From NCBI RefSeq assembly GCF_013393325.1, contig NZ_QJRC01000071.1, forward strand, positions 124,001-188,000: DNA of 64,000 nucleotides. Direction: 5' to 3'. Of the stretch, positions 55,570 to 64,000 are shown piece by piece. A program made the translations under genes and the position numbers. Under the pieces are notes generated by a model, which worked only from the letters and a program-made list of their open reading frames with translations, was not told the origin of the DNA and made no database searches. This DNA comes from Pseudomonas hunanensis. Its GTDB lineage: Bacteria; Pseudomonadota; Gammaproteobacteria; Pseudomonadales; Pseudomonadaceae. The first letter of the stretch is position 1. Every line of letters starts with the position of its first letter.

Positions 55570-56946
55570 TTAGCATTCGATAGCACTGACAGCCAGGCCA
55601 CCGCGCGAGGTTTCTTTGTACTTGTCGTGCATGTCGGCCCCGGTATCGCGCATGGTGCGGATTACCTGGTCGAGAGAAATGAAGTGCTCACCGTCCCCGC
55701 GCAAGGCCATCTGCACCGCGTTGATGGCCTTCACCGCAGCAATCGCGTTGCGCTCGATGCACGGCACCTGCACCAGCCCGCCGACCGGGTCGCAGGTCAG
55801 GCCGAGGTTGTGCTCCAAGGCAATTTCAGCAGCGTTTTCCACTTGTGGCGGGGTAGCCCCGAGCACTTCGGCAAGGCCCGCTGCAGCCATGGCACAGGCC
55901 GAGCCGACTTCACCCTGGCACCCCACTTCGGCACCGGAGATCGAAGCGTTCTTCTTGCACAAGATGCCCACCGCAGCAGCACCGAGGAAGAAGTCGACCA
56001 CGCTCGACTCGTCCACTTCATCGCTAAAACGCATGTAGTAGTGCAATACCGCCGGAATGATCCCGGCCGCGCCATTGGTAGGCGCGGTGACCATGCGCCC
56101 GCCGGCGGCGTTTTCTTCGTTGACCGCCAGGGCGAACAAGTTGACCCACTCCATGGCGCTCATGGTCGAGCCGATCACGTTGGGCTTGCCGATTTCCTGC
56201 AGGCTGCGGTGCAGCTTGGCGGCGCGGCGGCGCACATTCAGCCCGCCAGGTAGCGTGCCTTCGTACTTGAGGCCGTTGTTGACGCATTCCTGCATGGCCT
56301 CCCAGAGCTTGTGCAGGCCTGCGCGAATCTCTTGCTCGCTGCGCCAGACCTTCTCGTTGGCCATCATCAATTGCGACACGCTGAGGTCGTTTTGCTTGCA
56401 CAGGCGCAGCAGTTCAGCGGCGCTGTTGAAGTCGTACGGCAGCACGGTCTGGTCGGCATCCAGCACGCCGCTGGCGGCCTGGGCAGCATCGACCACGAAA
56501 CCGCCGCCCACCGAGTAGTAGGTGTCGCGGTGCAGCTCACCCTGCTCGCCTTCGGCAATCAGGGTCATGGCGTTGGGGTGGTATGGCAAGTTCTCGTCCA
56601 GCAGCAGCATGTCGCGGGCCCAGACGAATTCGATGGGTAGCCGGCCGTCCAGCTGCAGGGTGTCGGTTTCGCGCAGGTCGGCGATGCGCGGCACGATCTG
56701 GGTCGGGTCAATGGCGTCAGGCCATTCGCCCATCAGGCCCATGATGGTGGCGTTGTCGGTGCCGTGACCGATACCGGTGGCCGACAGCGAGCCGTAAAGA
56801 CGCACCTCGATCCGTTTCACACGCTCCAGCTCGCCGCGTTCGCGCAGGCCCTGAACGAACAGGGCGCCAGCACGCATGGGGCCGACGGTGTGGGAGCTGG
56901 AGGGCCCGACACCGATCTTGAACAGGTCGAACACGCTGATGGCCAT
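55570..56946 (-). CDS. sdaA: L-serine ammonia-lyase, Fe-S type
   Basis: ATG 56946 ([17 protein letters not shown]) behind GAGGTGA gives 458 residues. The N-terminal beta domain has [14 protein letters not shown]. The C-terminal alpha domain carries the 4Fe-4S cysteines in [21 protein letters not shown] and in [19 protein letters not shown]. It converts serine to pyruvate and ammonia. Next to choX and gbdR it closes the betaine route from serine to pyruvate. Pseudomonads often carry a second copy; the sdaA/sdaB naming varies between strains. Confidence 0.95.
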   Translation of the reverse strand: MAISVFDLFKIGVGPSSSHTVGPMRAGALFVQGLRERGELERVKRIEVRLYGSLSATGIGHGTDNATIMGLMGEWPDAIDPTQIVPRIADLRETDTLQLDGRLPIEFVWARDMLLLDENLPYHPNAMTLIAEGEQGELHRDTYYSVGGGFVVDAAQAASGVLDADQTVLPYDFNSAAELLRLCKQNDLSVSQLMMANEKVWRSEQEIRAGLHKLWEAMQECVNNGLKYEGTLPGGLNVRRRAAKLHRSLQEIGKPNVIGSTMSAMEWVNLFALAVNEENAAGGRMVTAPTNGAAGIIPAVLHYYMRFSDEVDESSVVDFFLGAAAVGILCKKNASISGAEVGCQGEVGSACAMAAAGLAEVLGATPPQVENAAEIALEHNLGLTCDPVGGLVQVPCIERNAIAAVKAINAVQMALRGDGEHFISLDQVIRTMRDTGADMHDKYKETSRGGLAVSAIEC

Positions 56947-57388
56947 TGTCGAATCACCTCTTGCTGGGCTTGTCTCTGCGCGCCATGCGCAGGGCGGGGC
57001 AGCTGCTAGGCTGAAACAGCGGGCCGCCTTGAATGCCAGCATCATCGGGCTTTTACCGCCCCCCTCGCCGTCTGCAACCGACGTACTTTTGTCCAGCAGC
57101 GCCGCGCTGTTCGTTGCCTTATCCACGCCGTTTTCCAGCGGCCTGGTGACGCAAAAATGCGGCCGAAGGGGTGGAAAAATCCATAAGCGACATCGCCCGT
57201 ACTGGATACGACCCGTTCCGTACTGGATACGACCCTACCAGTAGGCGATTGCCCGGCGCTGGAGGATTATCGAAAGCGACTCGTAAAGCACGGCCACGCA
57301 TCCTGCCCTCTGCAGGCCTGGTCGACCGGACCTTCAGAAAGCCCGGCGACCCACGCGAACCCGAAGACAAAATCACAGGAGTCCATCC
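56947..57388. promoter_or_regulatory. Divergent serine dehydratase-choX control region
   Basis: 442 bp without a gene. It contains AGCGACATCG (57186-57195) and the two CCGTACTGGATACGACCC repeats at 57197-57235, which are the most likely activator site for choX and possibly for the divergent dehydratase. Confidence 0.6.
57197..57235. promoter_or_regulatory. 18-bp tandem repeat with 21-bp period, candidate GbdR operator
   Basis: CCGTACTGGATACGACCC occurs identically at 57197-57214 and 57218-57235. The 21-bp period places the two copies on the same DNA face. AGCGACATCG directly before it also occurs upstream of gbcA (37254). Confidence 0.65.
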
Positions 57389-58336
57389 ATGAAAGGTTCA
57401 CCCTCGCTGTTGCTGGTTGCGTTGCTGTCCACGCCATTGCTGGCCCAGGCCGCCGAACCCGAGCAGTGTCAGACGGTACGTTTCTCCGATGTCGGCTGGA
57501 CCGACATCACAGTCACGACCGCGACCACCAGCGTTGTGCTCGAAGCCCTGGGTTACAAAACCCACACCACCATGATCTCGGTACCGGTGACCTACAAGTC
57601 GCTGGCCACCGGCAAGGACCTGGACGTGTTTCTCGGCAACTGGATGCCGACCATGGAAAACGACATCAAGCAGTACCGCGACGCCGGCACGGTGGAAACC
57701 GTGCGCGCCAACCTGGAAAACGCCAAGTACACCTTGGCCGTGCCCCAGGCGCTGTATGACAAGGGCCTGAAGGATTTCAGCGATATTCCCAAGTTCAAGA
57801 AAGAACTCGATAGCAAGATCTACGGCATAGAACCCGGCAACGATGGCAACCGCACCATCCAGAGCATGATCGACAAGAACGCCTTCGGCCTGAAGGACGC
57901 CGGTTTCAAGATCGTGCAATCGAGCGAGGCCGGCATGCTGTCGCAGGTCGACCGCGCGCAGAAGCGTGGCGAAGCGCTGGTGTTCCTGGGCTGGGAACCG
58001 CACCCGATGAACACCCGCTTCAAGATGCAGTACCTGACCGGCGGGGACGAATTCTTCGGCCCCGACTTCGGCAAGGCCACCGTGCTGACCAACACCCGCA
58101 AGGGCTACGCGCAGGAATGCAGCAACGTTGGCCAGCTGTTGAAGAACCTGTCGTTCGAGCTCAAGGATGAAAGCACCATGATGGGCTATGTCCTGGACGA
58201 CAAGATGAAACCCGAAGCCGCCGCCAAGAAATGGATCAAGGACAACCCAGGCAAGCTGGATGCCTGGCTGGCCGGCGTGACCACCGTGGATGGCAAACCT
58301 GGCCTGGAGGCGGCCAAGGCCAAGCTCACGCAATAA
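57389..58336 (+). CDS. choX: Choline/betaine-binding periplasmic protein of the CbcXWV transporter
   Basis: The 315-residue protein (MKGSPSLLLVALLSTPLLAQA) has a signal peptide and the choline-binding ABC substrate protein signature: VRFSDVGWTDITVTTATTSVVLEALG, LDVFLGNWMPTMENDI, SKIYGIEPGNDGNRT and FLGWEPHPMN. The aromatic cage Trp residues of ChoX-type proteins are present. It delivers choline or related amines to CbcWV, 84 bp downstream. It is also called CbcX. A stable hairpin between choX and cbcW probably favours higher expression of the binding protein. Confidence 0.95.
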   Translation: MKGSPSLLLVALLSTPLLAQAAEPEQCQTVRFSDVGWTDITVTTATTSVVLEALGYKTHTTMISVPVTYKSLATGKDLDVFLGNWMPTMENDIKQYRDAGTVETVRANLENAKYTLAVPQALYDKGLKDFSDIPKFKKELDSKIYGIEPGNDGNRTIQSMIDKNAFGLKDAGFKIVQSSEAGMLSQVDRAQKRGEALVFLGWEPHPMNTRFKMQYLTGGDEFFGPDFGKATVLTNTRKGYAQECSNVGQLLKNLSFELKDESTMMGYVLDDKMKPEAAAKKWIKDNPGKLDAWLAGVTTVDGKPGLEAAKAKLTQ

Positions 58337-58359
58337 CGAACCACGCAATAGCGCTACCT

Positions 58360-58383
58360 CGGGGCAGGACCGTGCCTGCCCCG
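58360..58383 (+). terminator. Intercistronic hairpin between choX and cbcW
   Basis: CGGGGCAGG-ACCGTG-CCTGCCCCG with GTTGATTTC after it. Likely an mRNA 3'-end stabiliser or partial terminator. Confidence 0.6.
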
Positions 58384-58420
58384 GGTTGATTTCAATCTAT
58401 GCAGGTGGAAGCTCGCTATC

Positions 58421-59266
58421 ATGCTTATCGATCAGAAAATACCCCTGGGCCAGTACATCGCGTCGTTCGTCGAGTGGCTGACCCAGAACGGCGCGAATTA
58501 CTTCGACGTCATCGCGCAAGGCCTGGAGTTCATGATCCATGGCGTCACCAGCGCCCTGACCTGGTTCAACCCGTTCGTTCTCATTGCCCTGTTCGCCGCC
58601 CTGGCGCACTTGATCCAGCGCAAATGGGCGCTGACCGTGTTCGTTGCCCTGTCGTTCCTGTTGATCCTCAACCTGGGCTACTGGCAGGAAACCATGGAAA
58701 CCCTGGCCCAGGTCACCTTCGCCACGGTGGTGTGCGTGGTAATCGGCGTGCCGCTGGGCATCCTCGCCGCGCACAAACCGATGTTCTACACCGCCATGCG
58801 GCCGGTGCTCGACCTGATGCAAACGGTGCCCACCTTCGTCTACCTGATCCCAACCCTGACCCTGTTCGGCCTGGGCGTGGTGCCGGGGCTGATCTCCACC
58901 GTGGTATTCGCCATTGCCGCGCCTATTCGCCTGACTTACCTGGGCATCTGCGACGTGCCGCAAGAGCTGATGGACGCCGGCAAGGCCTTTGGCTGCTCGC
59001 GTCGCCAACTGCTTACCCGTATCGAACTGCCGCATGCGATGCCCAGCATCGCCGCCGGCGTCACCCAGTGCATCATGCTGTCGCTGTCGATGGTGGTGAT
59101 TGCCGCCCTGGTCGGCGCTGACGGCCTGGGCAAACCTGTGGTCAACGCACTGAACACCGCCGATATCTCCCTGGGCTTCGAAGCGGGCCTGGCGATCGTG
59201 CTGCTGGCGATCATGCTCGACCGTATCTGCAAGCAACCGGAACTGCCGGTAAGGGGTGAGGCATGA
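58421..59266 (+). CDS. cbcW: Quaternary amine ABC transporter permease
   Basis: The 281-residue permease starts MLIDQKIPLGQYIASF and has about six membrane segments. The EAA-type motif is seen in LMDAGKAFGCSRRQLLTRIELPHAMPSIAAGV. It is the membrane subunit of the CbcXWV choline/betaine/carnitine transporter and overlaps cbcV by 4 bp (ATGA). It also serves CaiX and other orphan binding proteins in related species. Confidence 0.95.
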   Translation: MLIDQKIPLGQYIASFVEWLTQNGANYFDVIAQGLEFMIHGVTSALTWFNPFVLIALFAALAHLIQRKWALTVFVALSFLLILNLGYWQETMETLAQVTFATVVCVVIGVPLGILAAHKPMFYTAMRPVLDLMQTVPTFVYLIPTLTLFGLGVVPGLISTVVFAIAAPIRLTYLGICDVPQELMDAGKAFGCSRRQLLTRIELPHAMPSIAAGVTQCIMLSLSMVVIAALVGADGLGKPVVNALNTADISLGFEAGLAIVLLAIMLDRICKQPELPVRGEA

Positions 59267-60441
59267 GCATCATTCGTTTCGAAGACGTCGACGTCATTTT
59301 CTCCAACAAGCCACGCGAAGCGCTGTCGCTGCTGGACCAAGGCAAGACCCGCGAGCAGATCCTCAAGCAGACCGGCCTGGTGGTTGGCGTCGAGAAGGCC
59401 AACCTGGATATCAACAAGGGCGAGATCTGCGTGCTGATGGGCCTGTCCGGCTCGGGCAAGTCGAGCCTGCTGCGCTGCATCAACGGCCTCAACACCGTCA
59501 GCCGTGGCAAGCTGTTCGTCGAGCACGAAGGCAAGCACATCGACATTGCCCACTGCTCCCCGGCCGAGCTGAAGATGATGCGCACCAAGCGCATTGCCAT
59601 GGTGTTCCAGAAGTTCGCCCTGATGCCCTGGCTGACGGTGCGCGAGAACATCAGCTTTGGTTTGGAAATGCAGGGCCGCCCGGAAAAGGAACGGCGCAAG
59701 CTGGTCGACGAGAAGCTTGAGCTGGTGGGCCTGACCCAATGGCGCAACAAGAAGCCGGACGAGCTTTCAGGCGGCATGCAGCAGCGCGTGGGCCTGGCCC
59801 GTGCACTGGCCATGGATGCCGACATCCTGTTGATGGACGAACCGTTCTCGGCCCTCGACCCGCTGATCCGCCAGGGCCTGCAGGACGAACTGCTGGGCCT
59901 GCAGGCCAAGCTGAGCAAGACCATCGTGTTCGTCAGCCATGACCTGGACGAGGCACTGAAGCTGGGTACCCGTATTGCGATCATGAAGGACGGGCGGATC
60001 ATCCAGTACAGCAAGCCGGAAGAAATCGTGCTCAACCCGGCCGACGAATACGTGCGCACCTTCGTCGCCCACACCAACCCGCTGAACGTGCTGTGCGGCC
60101 GCAGCCTGATGCGCAGCCTGGACAACTGCAAGCGGGTCAACGGTTCGGTGTGCCTGGACCCCGGTATCGATTCGTGGCTGGACCTGGGCGAAGGCGGCGC
60201 GCTCAAGCGTGCTCGCCAGGGCCAGAACGGGCTGGACATGCAGAACTGGGCACCGGGGCAGGATGTGGAGCTGCTGGAGCGCAGACCGACCGTGGTGCAC
60301 GCCGACATCGGCATGCGCGAGGCGCTGCAGATTCGTTATCAGACTGGCAACAAGCTGGTGCTGCAGGATAACGACAGGGTGGTGGGGATTCTTGGGGATA
60401 CCGAGCTTTATCACGCGTTGCTCGGCAAGAATCACGGGTGA
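59263..60441 (+). CDS. cbcV: Quaternary amine ABC transporter ATP-binding protein
   Basis: The 392-residue protein carries Walker A GLSGSGKS (60-67), signature LSGGMQQRVGLARAL, Walker B ILLMDEPFSALDPLIR and the switch His in VFVSHDLDEAL. The C-terminal extension of about 120 residues, after the ATPase core, resembles the regulatory domain of OpuA/ProV-type ATPases. It energises uptake through CbcW. It is the last gene of choX-cbcW-cbcV. Confidence 0.96.
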   Translation: MSIIRFEDVDVIFSNKPREALSLLDQGKTREQILKQTGLVVGVEKANLDINKGEICVLMGLSGSGKSSLLRCINGLNTVSRGKLFVEHEGKHIDIAHCSPAELKMMRTKRIAMVFQKFALMPWLTVRENISFGLEMQGRPEKERRKLVDEKLELVGLTQWRNKKPDELSGGMQQRVGLARALAMDADILLMDEPFSALDPLIRQGLQDELLGLQAKLSKTIVFVSHDLDEALKLGTRIAIMKDGRIIQYSKPEEIVLNPADEYVRTFVAHTNPLNVLCGRSLMRSLDNCKRVNGSVCLDPGIDSWLDLGEGGALKRARQGQNGLDMQNWAPGQDVELLERRPTVVHADIGMREALQIRYQTGNKLVLQDNDRVVGILGDTELYHALLGKNHG

Positions 60442-60447
60442 TGCAAT

Positions 60448-60554
60448 TGGGGCCGCTTTGCGGCCCATCGCGACACAAGGCCGCTCCTACAGAGATACGC
60501 ATTACCCTGTAGGAGCGGCCTTGTGTCGCGATAGGAGGGCAAAGCCCTCCCAGC
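60448..60554. repeat. REP pair, 'ACACAAGGCCGCTCC' class, inverted
   Basis: Two inverted copies between convergent cbcV and hisF. Confidence 0.85.
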
Positions 60555-60560
60555 GATCTG

Positions 60561-61331
60561 TCAGCGAACGACGATCCCGCGCGAAGCCATGTAGGCCTTG
60601 GCTTCCGGTACCGTGTACTCGCCAAAGTGGAAGATACTGGCCGCCAGCACCGCGCTGGCATGCCCTTCCAGAATACCGTCAGCCAGGTGCTGCAGGTTGC
60701 CCACACCACCCGAGGCAATCACCGGAATACCCAGCGCATCACTGATGGCACGGGTAACGCCCAGGTCGAAGCCGTTCTTCATGCCGTCCTGGTCCATGCT
60801 GGTGAGCAGAATCTCGCCTGCACCCAGGCCTTCCATCTTCTTCGCCCACTCCACTGCATCCAGGCCAGTCGGCTTGCGCCCACCGTGGGTGAAAATCTCC
60901 CAGCGCGGCGTTTCACCCGGCCCGGACACTTTCTTGGCATCGATGGCGACAACGATGCACTGCGAACCGAAACGGTCCGCAGCCTCGCCCACGAACTCCG
61001 GGTTGAACACCGCAGCCGTGTTGATCGAAACCTTGTCGGCACCGGCGTTGAGCAGGTTACGGATGTCCTGCACGGTACGCACGCCACCGCCCACGGTCAG
61101 CGGGATGAACACCTGGCTGGCCATGCGCTCGACGGTATGCAGGGTAGTGTCGCGGCCATCGACGCTGGCGGTGATGTCGAGGAAAGTGATTTCGTCGGCA
61201 CCCTGCTCGTTGTACCGACGGGCGATTTCCACCGGGTCGCCGGCATCACGGATGTTCTCGAACTTGACGCCCTTGACCACCCGGCCGTTGTCCACGTCCA
61301 GGCAAGGGATGATGCGCTTGGCCAGTGCCAT
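60561..61331 (-). CDS. hisF: Imidazole glycerol phosphate synthase cyclase subunit
   Basis: The 256-residue TIM barrel has [44 protein letters not shown] and [17 protein letters not shown], with the catalytic Asp residues (CLD near the N-terminus and [12 protein letters not shown]). It cyclises PRFAR plus ammonia to imidazole glycerol phosphate, the ammonia coming from HisH. It is the last gene of the his unit and starts 10 bp after hisA. Confidence 0.97.
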   Translation of the reverse strand: MALAKRIIPCLDVDNGRVVKGVKFENIRDAGDPVEIARRYNEQGADEITFLDITASVDGRDTTLHTVERMASQVFIPLTVGGGVRTVQDIRNLLNAGADKVSINTAAVFNPEFVGEAADRFGSQCIVVAIDAKKVSGPGETPRWEIFTHGGRKPTGLDAVEWAKKMEGLGAGEILLTSMDQDGMKNGFDLGVTRAISDALGIPVIASGGVGNLQHLADGILEGHASAVLAASIFHFGEYTVPEAKAYMASRGIVVR

Positions 61332-61341
61332 GGTTCAGTCC

Positions 61342-62079
61342 TCAGCCTTGGTAGTTGTCGCAGAAGGCCTGGGCCTCGGCGACATCGAGCGTGCCTTCGT
61401 AGATGGCACGGCCTGTGATGGCGCCGACAATGCCTGGCGCCTTGGCGTCGAGCAGGGCCTTGATGTCGCCCAGGTTGTGAATGCCGCCAGACGCGATCAC
61501 CGGAATGCGGGTGGCTTCGGCCAGCGCCTTGGTGAACGGCACGTTGCAGCCCTGCATCATGCCGTCCTTGGCGATGTCGGTGTAGACGATCGCCGAGACG
61601 CCATCGGCCTCGAAACGCTTGGCCAGGTCGATGACCTGCACCGAGCTGACTTCGGCCCAGCCGTCGGTGGCGACGAAGCCGTCCTTGGCATCCAGGCCAA
61701 CGATGACCTTGCCTGGGAAGGCCTTGCACGCTTCGGCGACGAACTTGGGCTGCTTGACCGCCTTGGTGCCGATGATCACGTAGCTGACGCCAGCCTTGAC
61801 GTAGTGCTCGATGGTTTCCAGCGAACGGATACCGCCGCCGATCTGGATCGGCAGAGTCGGGTAACGTTTGGCGATGGCGGTAACCACTTCACCGTTGACC
61901 GGTTGGCCTTCGAAAGCGCCGTTGAGGTCGACCAGGTGCAGGCGGCGGCAGCCACCCTCGACCCACTTGGCGGCCATGCTCACCGGGTCGTCGGAAAATA
62001 CCGTGGAGTCTTCCATGCGGCCCTGGCGCAGGCGCACGCAGGCACCGTCCTTCAGATCGATAGCGGGGATAATCAGCAT
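61342..62079 (-). CDS. hisA: Phosphoribosylformimino-5-aminoimidazole carboxamide ribotide isomerase
   Basis: The 245-residue TIM barrel starts [17 protein letters not shown], with the catalytic Asp in AIDLKDG and a second in [17 protein letters not shown]. Other blocks are [17 protein letters not shown] and [17 protein letters not shown]. It isomerises ProFAR to PRFAR, the HisF substrate. It follows the DUF2164 gene by 27 bp. Confidence 0.97.
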   Translation of the reverse strand: MLIIPAIDLKDGACVRLRQGRMEDSTVFSDDPVSMAAKWVEGGCRRLHLVDLNGAFEGQPVNGEVVTAIAKRYPTLPIQIGGGIRSLETIEHYVKAGVSYVIIGTKAVKQPKFVAEACKAFPGKVIVGLDAKDGFVATDGWAEVSSVQVIDLAKRFEADGVSAIVYTDIAKDGMMQGCNVPFTKALAEATRIPVIASGGIHNLGDIKALLDAKAPGIVGAITGRAIYEGTLDVAEAQAFCDNYQG

Positions 62080-62106
62080 CTTGGGAACCTGTCTATTTGT
62101 TGGGTT

Positions 62107-62367
62107 TCAGGGCTTCTCGAGTGCCCACAGGTCGCTTTCGATGCTCTCGAACCGCTCCTTGAGGTGCAGCTGAACATCGGCAATCGCCCTGTTGTAGTAA
62201 TGGGGTGCAATTTCCTTGCTGAACAGCTCGAGGACTTCGGCCACCTCGAACGACCCCAGCTGCAGCTCGAAGCGGTCTTCAAGGAAGCGCTTGAGCGTGT
62301 CGAGCGCATCGCGCTCCTGCTCGGGGGCCAGGGTCATGATCGGGGCCTTGGTCTTCGACCTGCTCAT
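62107..62367 (-). CDS. DUF2164 protein within the his operon
   Basis: An 86-residue soluble protein ([17 protein letters not shown]) with the DUF2164 pattern [46 protein letters not shown]. The ATG immediately follows the hisH stop (TAA-ATG), so it is translated with hisH. It is not an enzyme of histidine synthesis. Function unknown. Confidence 0.85.
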   Translation of the reverse strand: MSRSKTKAPIMTLAPEQERDALDTLKRFLEDRFELQLGSFEVAEVLELFSKEIAPHYYNRAIADVQLHLKERFESIESDLWALEKP

Positions 62368-63006
62368 TTACCAGCGCCCGTCCCAGGCGACGAAGTTCTG
62401 CAGCAACTGCAGGCCATGGGTATGGCTCTTCTCCGGGTGGAACTGCACGGCAAAGCGCGAGCCATCAGCCAGCGCGGCGGCGAAATCGACGCCATAGTGG
62501 CCGCGACCGACCACCTGGCCCGCCTTGCCGGCATTGATGTAGTAGCTGTGCACGAAGTAGAAACGTGCGCGGTCGGGGATGTCGTGCCACAGCGGGTGGT
62601 CGATGGTCTGGGCAACTTCGTTCCAGCCCATGTGCGGCACCTTCAGGTGCTCGCCGTCTTCTTGCAGGTCTTTGCCGAAGAAACGCACCTGGCCGGGAAA
62701 CAGACCGATGCAATCGACACCGGTGTTTTCTTCGCTGTGTTCGAGTAGCGCCTGCATACCGACGCAGATACCGAGGAACGGGCGGTCCTGGCTGACTTCA
62801 CGCACCAGGCTGTCGAAGCCCAGGCGGCGGATTTCGGCCATGCAGTCGCGAATCGCACCCACACCTGGGAACACCACGCGGTCGGCCTCGCGGATCACTG
62901 CGGCATCGCTGGTGACCAACACCTTACCGGCACCTACGTGCTCAAGCGCCTTGGCCACCGAGTGCAGGTTGCCCATGCCATAGTCGATTACGGCTACCGT
63001 CTGCAT
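62368..63006 (-). CDS. hisH: Imidazole glycerol phosphate synthase glutaminase subunit
   Basis: The 212-residue class I glutamine amidotransferase starts [17 protein letters not shown]. The nucleophile Cys lies in [11 protein letters not shown] and the His/Glu of the triad in [15 protein letters not shown]. It supplies ammonia to HisF. It follows hisB directly (ATG six bases after the hisB stop region). Confidence 0.97.
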   Translation of the reverse strand: MQTVAVIDYGMGNLHSVAKALEHVGAGKVLVTSDAAVIREADRVVFPGVGAIRDCMAEIRRLGFDSLVREVSQDRPFLGICVGMQALLEHSEENTGVDCIGLFPGQVRFFGKDLQEDGEHLKVPHMGWNEVAQTIDHPLWHDIPDRARFYFVHSYYINAGKAGQVVGRGHYGVDFAAALADGSRFAVQFHPEKSHTHGLQLLQNFVAWDGRW

Positions 63007-63600
63007 TTACAGGCACCCTTTGGTGGAAGGCATTTGCCCGGCCATGCGCTCGTCGAGGGTAATGGCCATGCGCAGAGCGCGGCCGAAAGCCTTGAACACG
63101 GTTTCGATCTGGTGGTGGGTGTTGTGGCCACGCAGGTTGTCGATGTGCAGGGTGACCAAGGCATGGTTGACGAAGCCCTGGAAAAACTCCTGGAACAGGT
63201 CGACATCGAAGCCACCAACGCTGGCGCGGGTGTACGGCACGTGCATCTGCAGGCCTGGGCGGCCAGAAAAGTCGATGACCACGCGCGACAGCGCTTCGTC
63301 CAGCGGCACGTAGGCATGGCCGTAGCGGAAGATGCCTTTCTTGTCACCGATGGCCTGGGCGAATGCCATGCCCAGGGTAATGCCAACGTCTTCGACGGTA
63401 TGGTGATCGTCGATATGCGTATCACCCTTGCACTCGATATCCAGATCGATCAGCCCATGGCGGGCGATCTGGTCCAGCATGTGTTCAAGGAAAGGCACAC
63501 CGATATCGAATCGGGCCTTGCCACTGCCATCGAGGTTGATCGAGCACTTGACCTGGGTTTCCAGGGTATTGCGCTCGACGGAAGCCTTACGTTCGACCAT
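63007..63600 (-). CDS. hisB: Imidazoleglycerol-phosphate dehydratase
   Basis: ATG 63600 ([16 protein letters not shown]) with GGAG six bases upstream gives the usual 197 residues; a longer frame to 63639 is less likely. The metal-binding motifs [15 protein letters not shown] and [15 protein letters not shown] are intact, as is [13 protein letters not shown]. It is the monofunctional dehydratase found in pseudomonads, without the phosphatase domain of the enteric enzyme. First gene of the local his unit. Confidence 0.97.
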   Translation of the reverse strand: MVERKASVERNTLETQVKCSINLDGSGKARFDIGVPFLEHMLDQIARHGLIDLDIECKGDTHIDDHHTVEDVGITLGMAFAQAIGDKKGIFRYGHAYVPLDEALSRVVIDFSGRPGLQMHVPYTRASVGGFDVDLFQEFFQGFVNHALVTLHIDNLRGHNTHHQIETVFKAFGRALRMAITLDERMAGQMPSTKGCL

Positions 63601-63770
63601 CACCAGCTCCGCAAAATCATTGGGCGAAAAGGGCTCCATTATAGGCCCAGAACGCGCCAGCTTGAAACGCGGATGACATATGGCAAAGCGAGGAATTACG
63701 CGGGCTAGATGCCGCTACAGGTCTATACAACCAGGTAATTGGGGCTGCCTTGCAACCCCAAAGGAGCGGC

Positions 63771-64000
63771 TCAGTGGAACAGCACAGCTGTCTTCTGCAA
63801 GGTTACCCACACCCCCCAGGCCAACGGCACGACCACCACAGCCCAGGCCAGCAGCACCAGTGGCAGGCTGCCCGGCGCCGCTTTCCACTCCAGCGAGCGT
63901 GCACTGTCGGCGCCCTTGTCCTGGCTCAACGCCCGCTCGGCGGCCAGCTCTGCATCGCTCATGAAATGCTTGTCGGCCACCGGGCGTACCAGCATGTTGC
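63771..64000 (-). CDS. OFA-type MFS transporter, C-terminal fragment
   Basis: The open frame continues past the right edge, so only about 76 C-terminal residues are seen. The sequence MLVRPVADKHFMSDAELAAERAL followed by a final hydrophobic helix (LPLVLLAWAVVVVPLAWGVWVTL) and QKTAVLFH matches the long C-terminal tail of oxalate/formate-antiporter-like MFS proteins. A separate short membrane protein starting at 63962 or 63995 is the alternative. The substrate is not predictable. Confidence 0.6.
   Translation of the reverse strand, partial: NMLVRPVADKHFMSDAELAAERALSQDKGADSARSLEWKAAPGSLPLVLLAWAVVVVPLAWGVWVTLQKTAVLFH

Noticed and set aside
57117..57126. DnaA-box-like TTATCCACG upstream of choX
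   Set aside because: Single near match with a mismatch at the last base; not part of a cluster.

Overview
The window is a GC-rich chromosomal segment from a Pseudomonas of the putida group. This is inferred from the proteins, from the gene order glnE-aceEF ... soxBDAG-glyA ... gbcAB-dgcAB ... gbdR-choX/cbcWV-hisBHAF, and from the many intergenic repeats of the P. putida REP type (two core forms, CGCGGGTAAACCCGCTCC and CGACACAAGGCCGCTCC). I see no rRNA, tRNA, CRISPR array, prophage or complete insertion sequence.

Regions in order. (1) 1-5.9 kb: the 5' part of glnE (minus strand) and the pyruvate dehydrogenase genes aceE-aceF, with two dyads in front of aceE. (2) 6-18.3 kb: a GAF/PAS/GGDEF/EAL protein, msrA, a glutathione S-transferase, creD, creB-creC, a retropepsin-like secreted protein, a YihG-type acyltransferase, an APC permease and a DUF2780 protein. 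(3) 18.3-20.9 kb: two low-GC orphan RHS-core genes with different C-termini, separated by a degenerate copy of the last 250 bp of fdhA. (4) 20.9-31.3 kb: C1 metabolism, with fdhA, purU, soxG-soxA-soxD-soxB, glyA and ltaE. (5) 31.3-36 kb: two chemoreceptors around a zapA-like/zapB-like gene pair. (6) 36-48.2 kb: glycine betaine demethylation (gbcB, gbcA), a third orphan RHS gene, an intergenic region rich in DnaA boxes, electron-transfer flavoprotein genes, dgcB, dgcA, a V4R-like protein and an M19-like protein. (7) 48.4-55.1 kb: a DUF1311 protein, cdhR, the carnitine operon caiX-cdhC-cdhA-cdhB, a small unknown gene and gbdR. (8) 55.5-60.4 kb: L-serine dehydratase and the choline/betaine ABC transporter choX-cbcW-cbcV. 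(9) 60.5-64 kb: hisB-hisH-DUF2164-hisA-hisF and the 3' end of an OFA-type MFS transporter.

The genes read as one route. Carnitine (CdhA/C/B) and imported choline or betaine (ChoX-CbcWV, CaiX) give glycine betaine. GbcAB makes dimethylglycine, DgcAB makes sarcosine and SoxBDAG makes glycine. Released C1 units go to FdhA and folate/PurU. GlyA makes serine, serine dehydratase makes pyruvate, and AceEF makes acetyl-CoA. GbdR and CdhR are the likely activators; direct repeats with a 21-bp period lie upstream of choX and caiX.

The least explained features are the RHS cassettes, with a shared upstream element and a duplicated fdhA end, and the cluster of five exact DnaA boxes at 39.7-41.8 kb.
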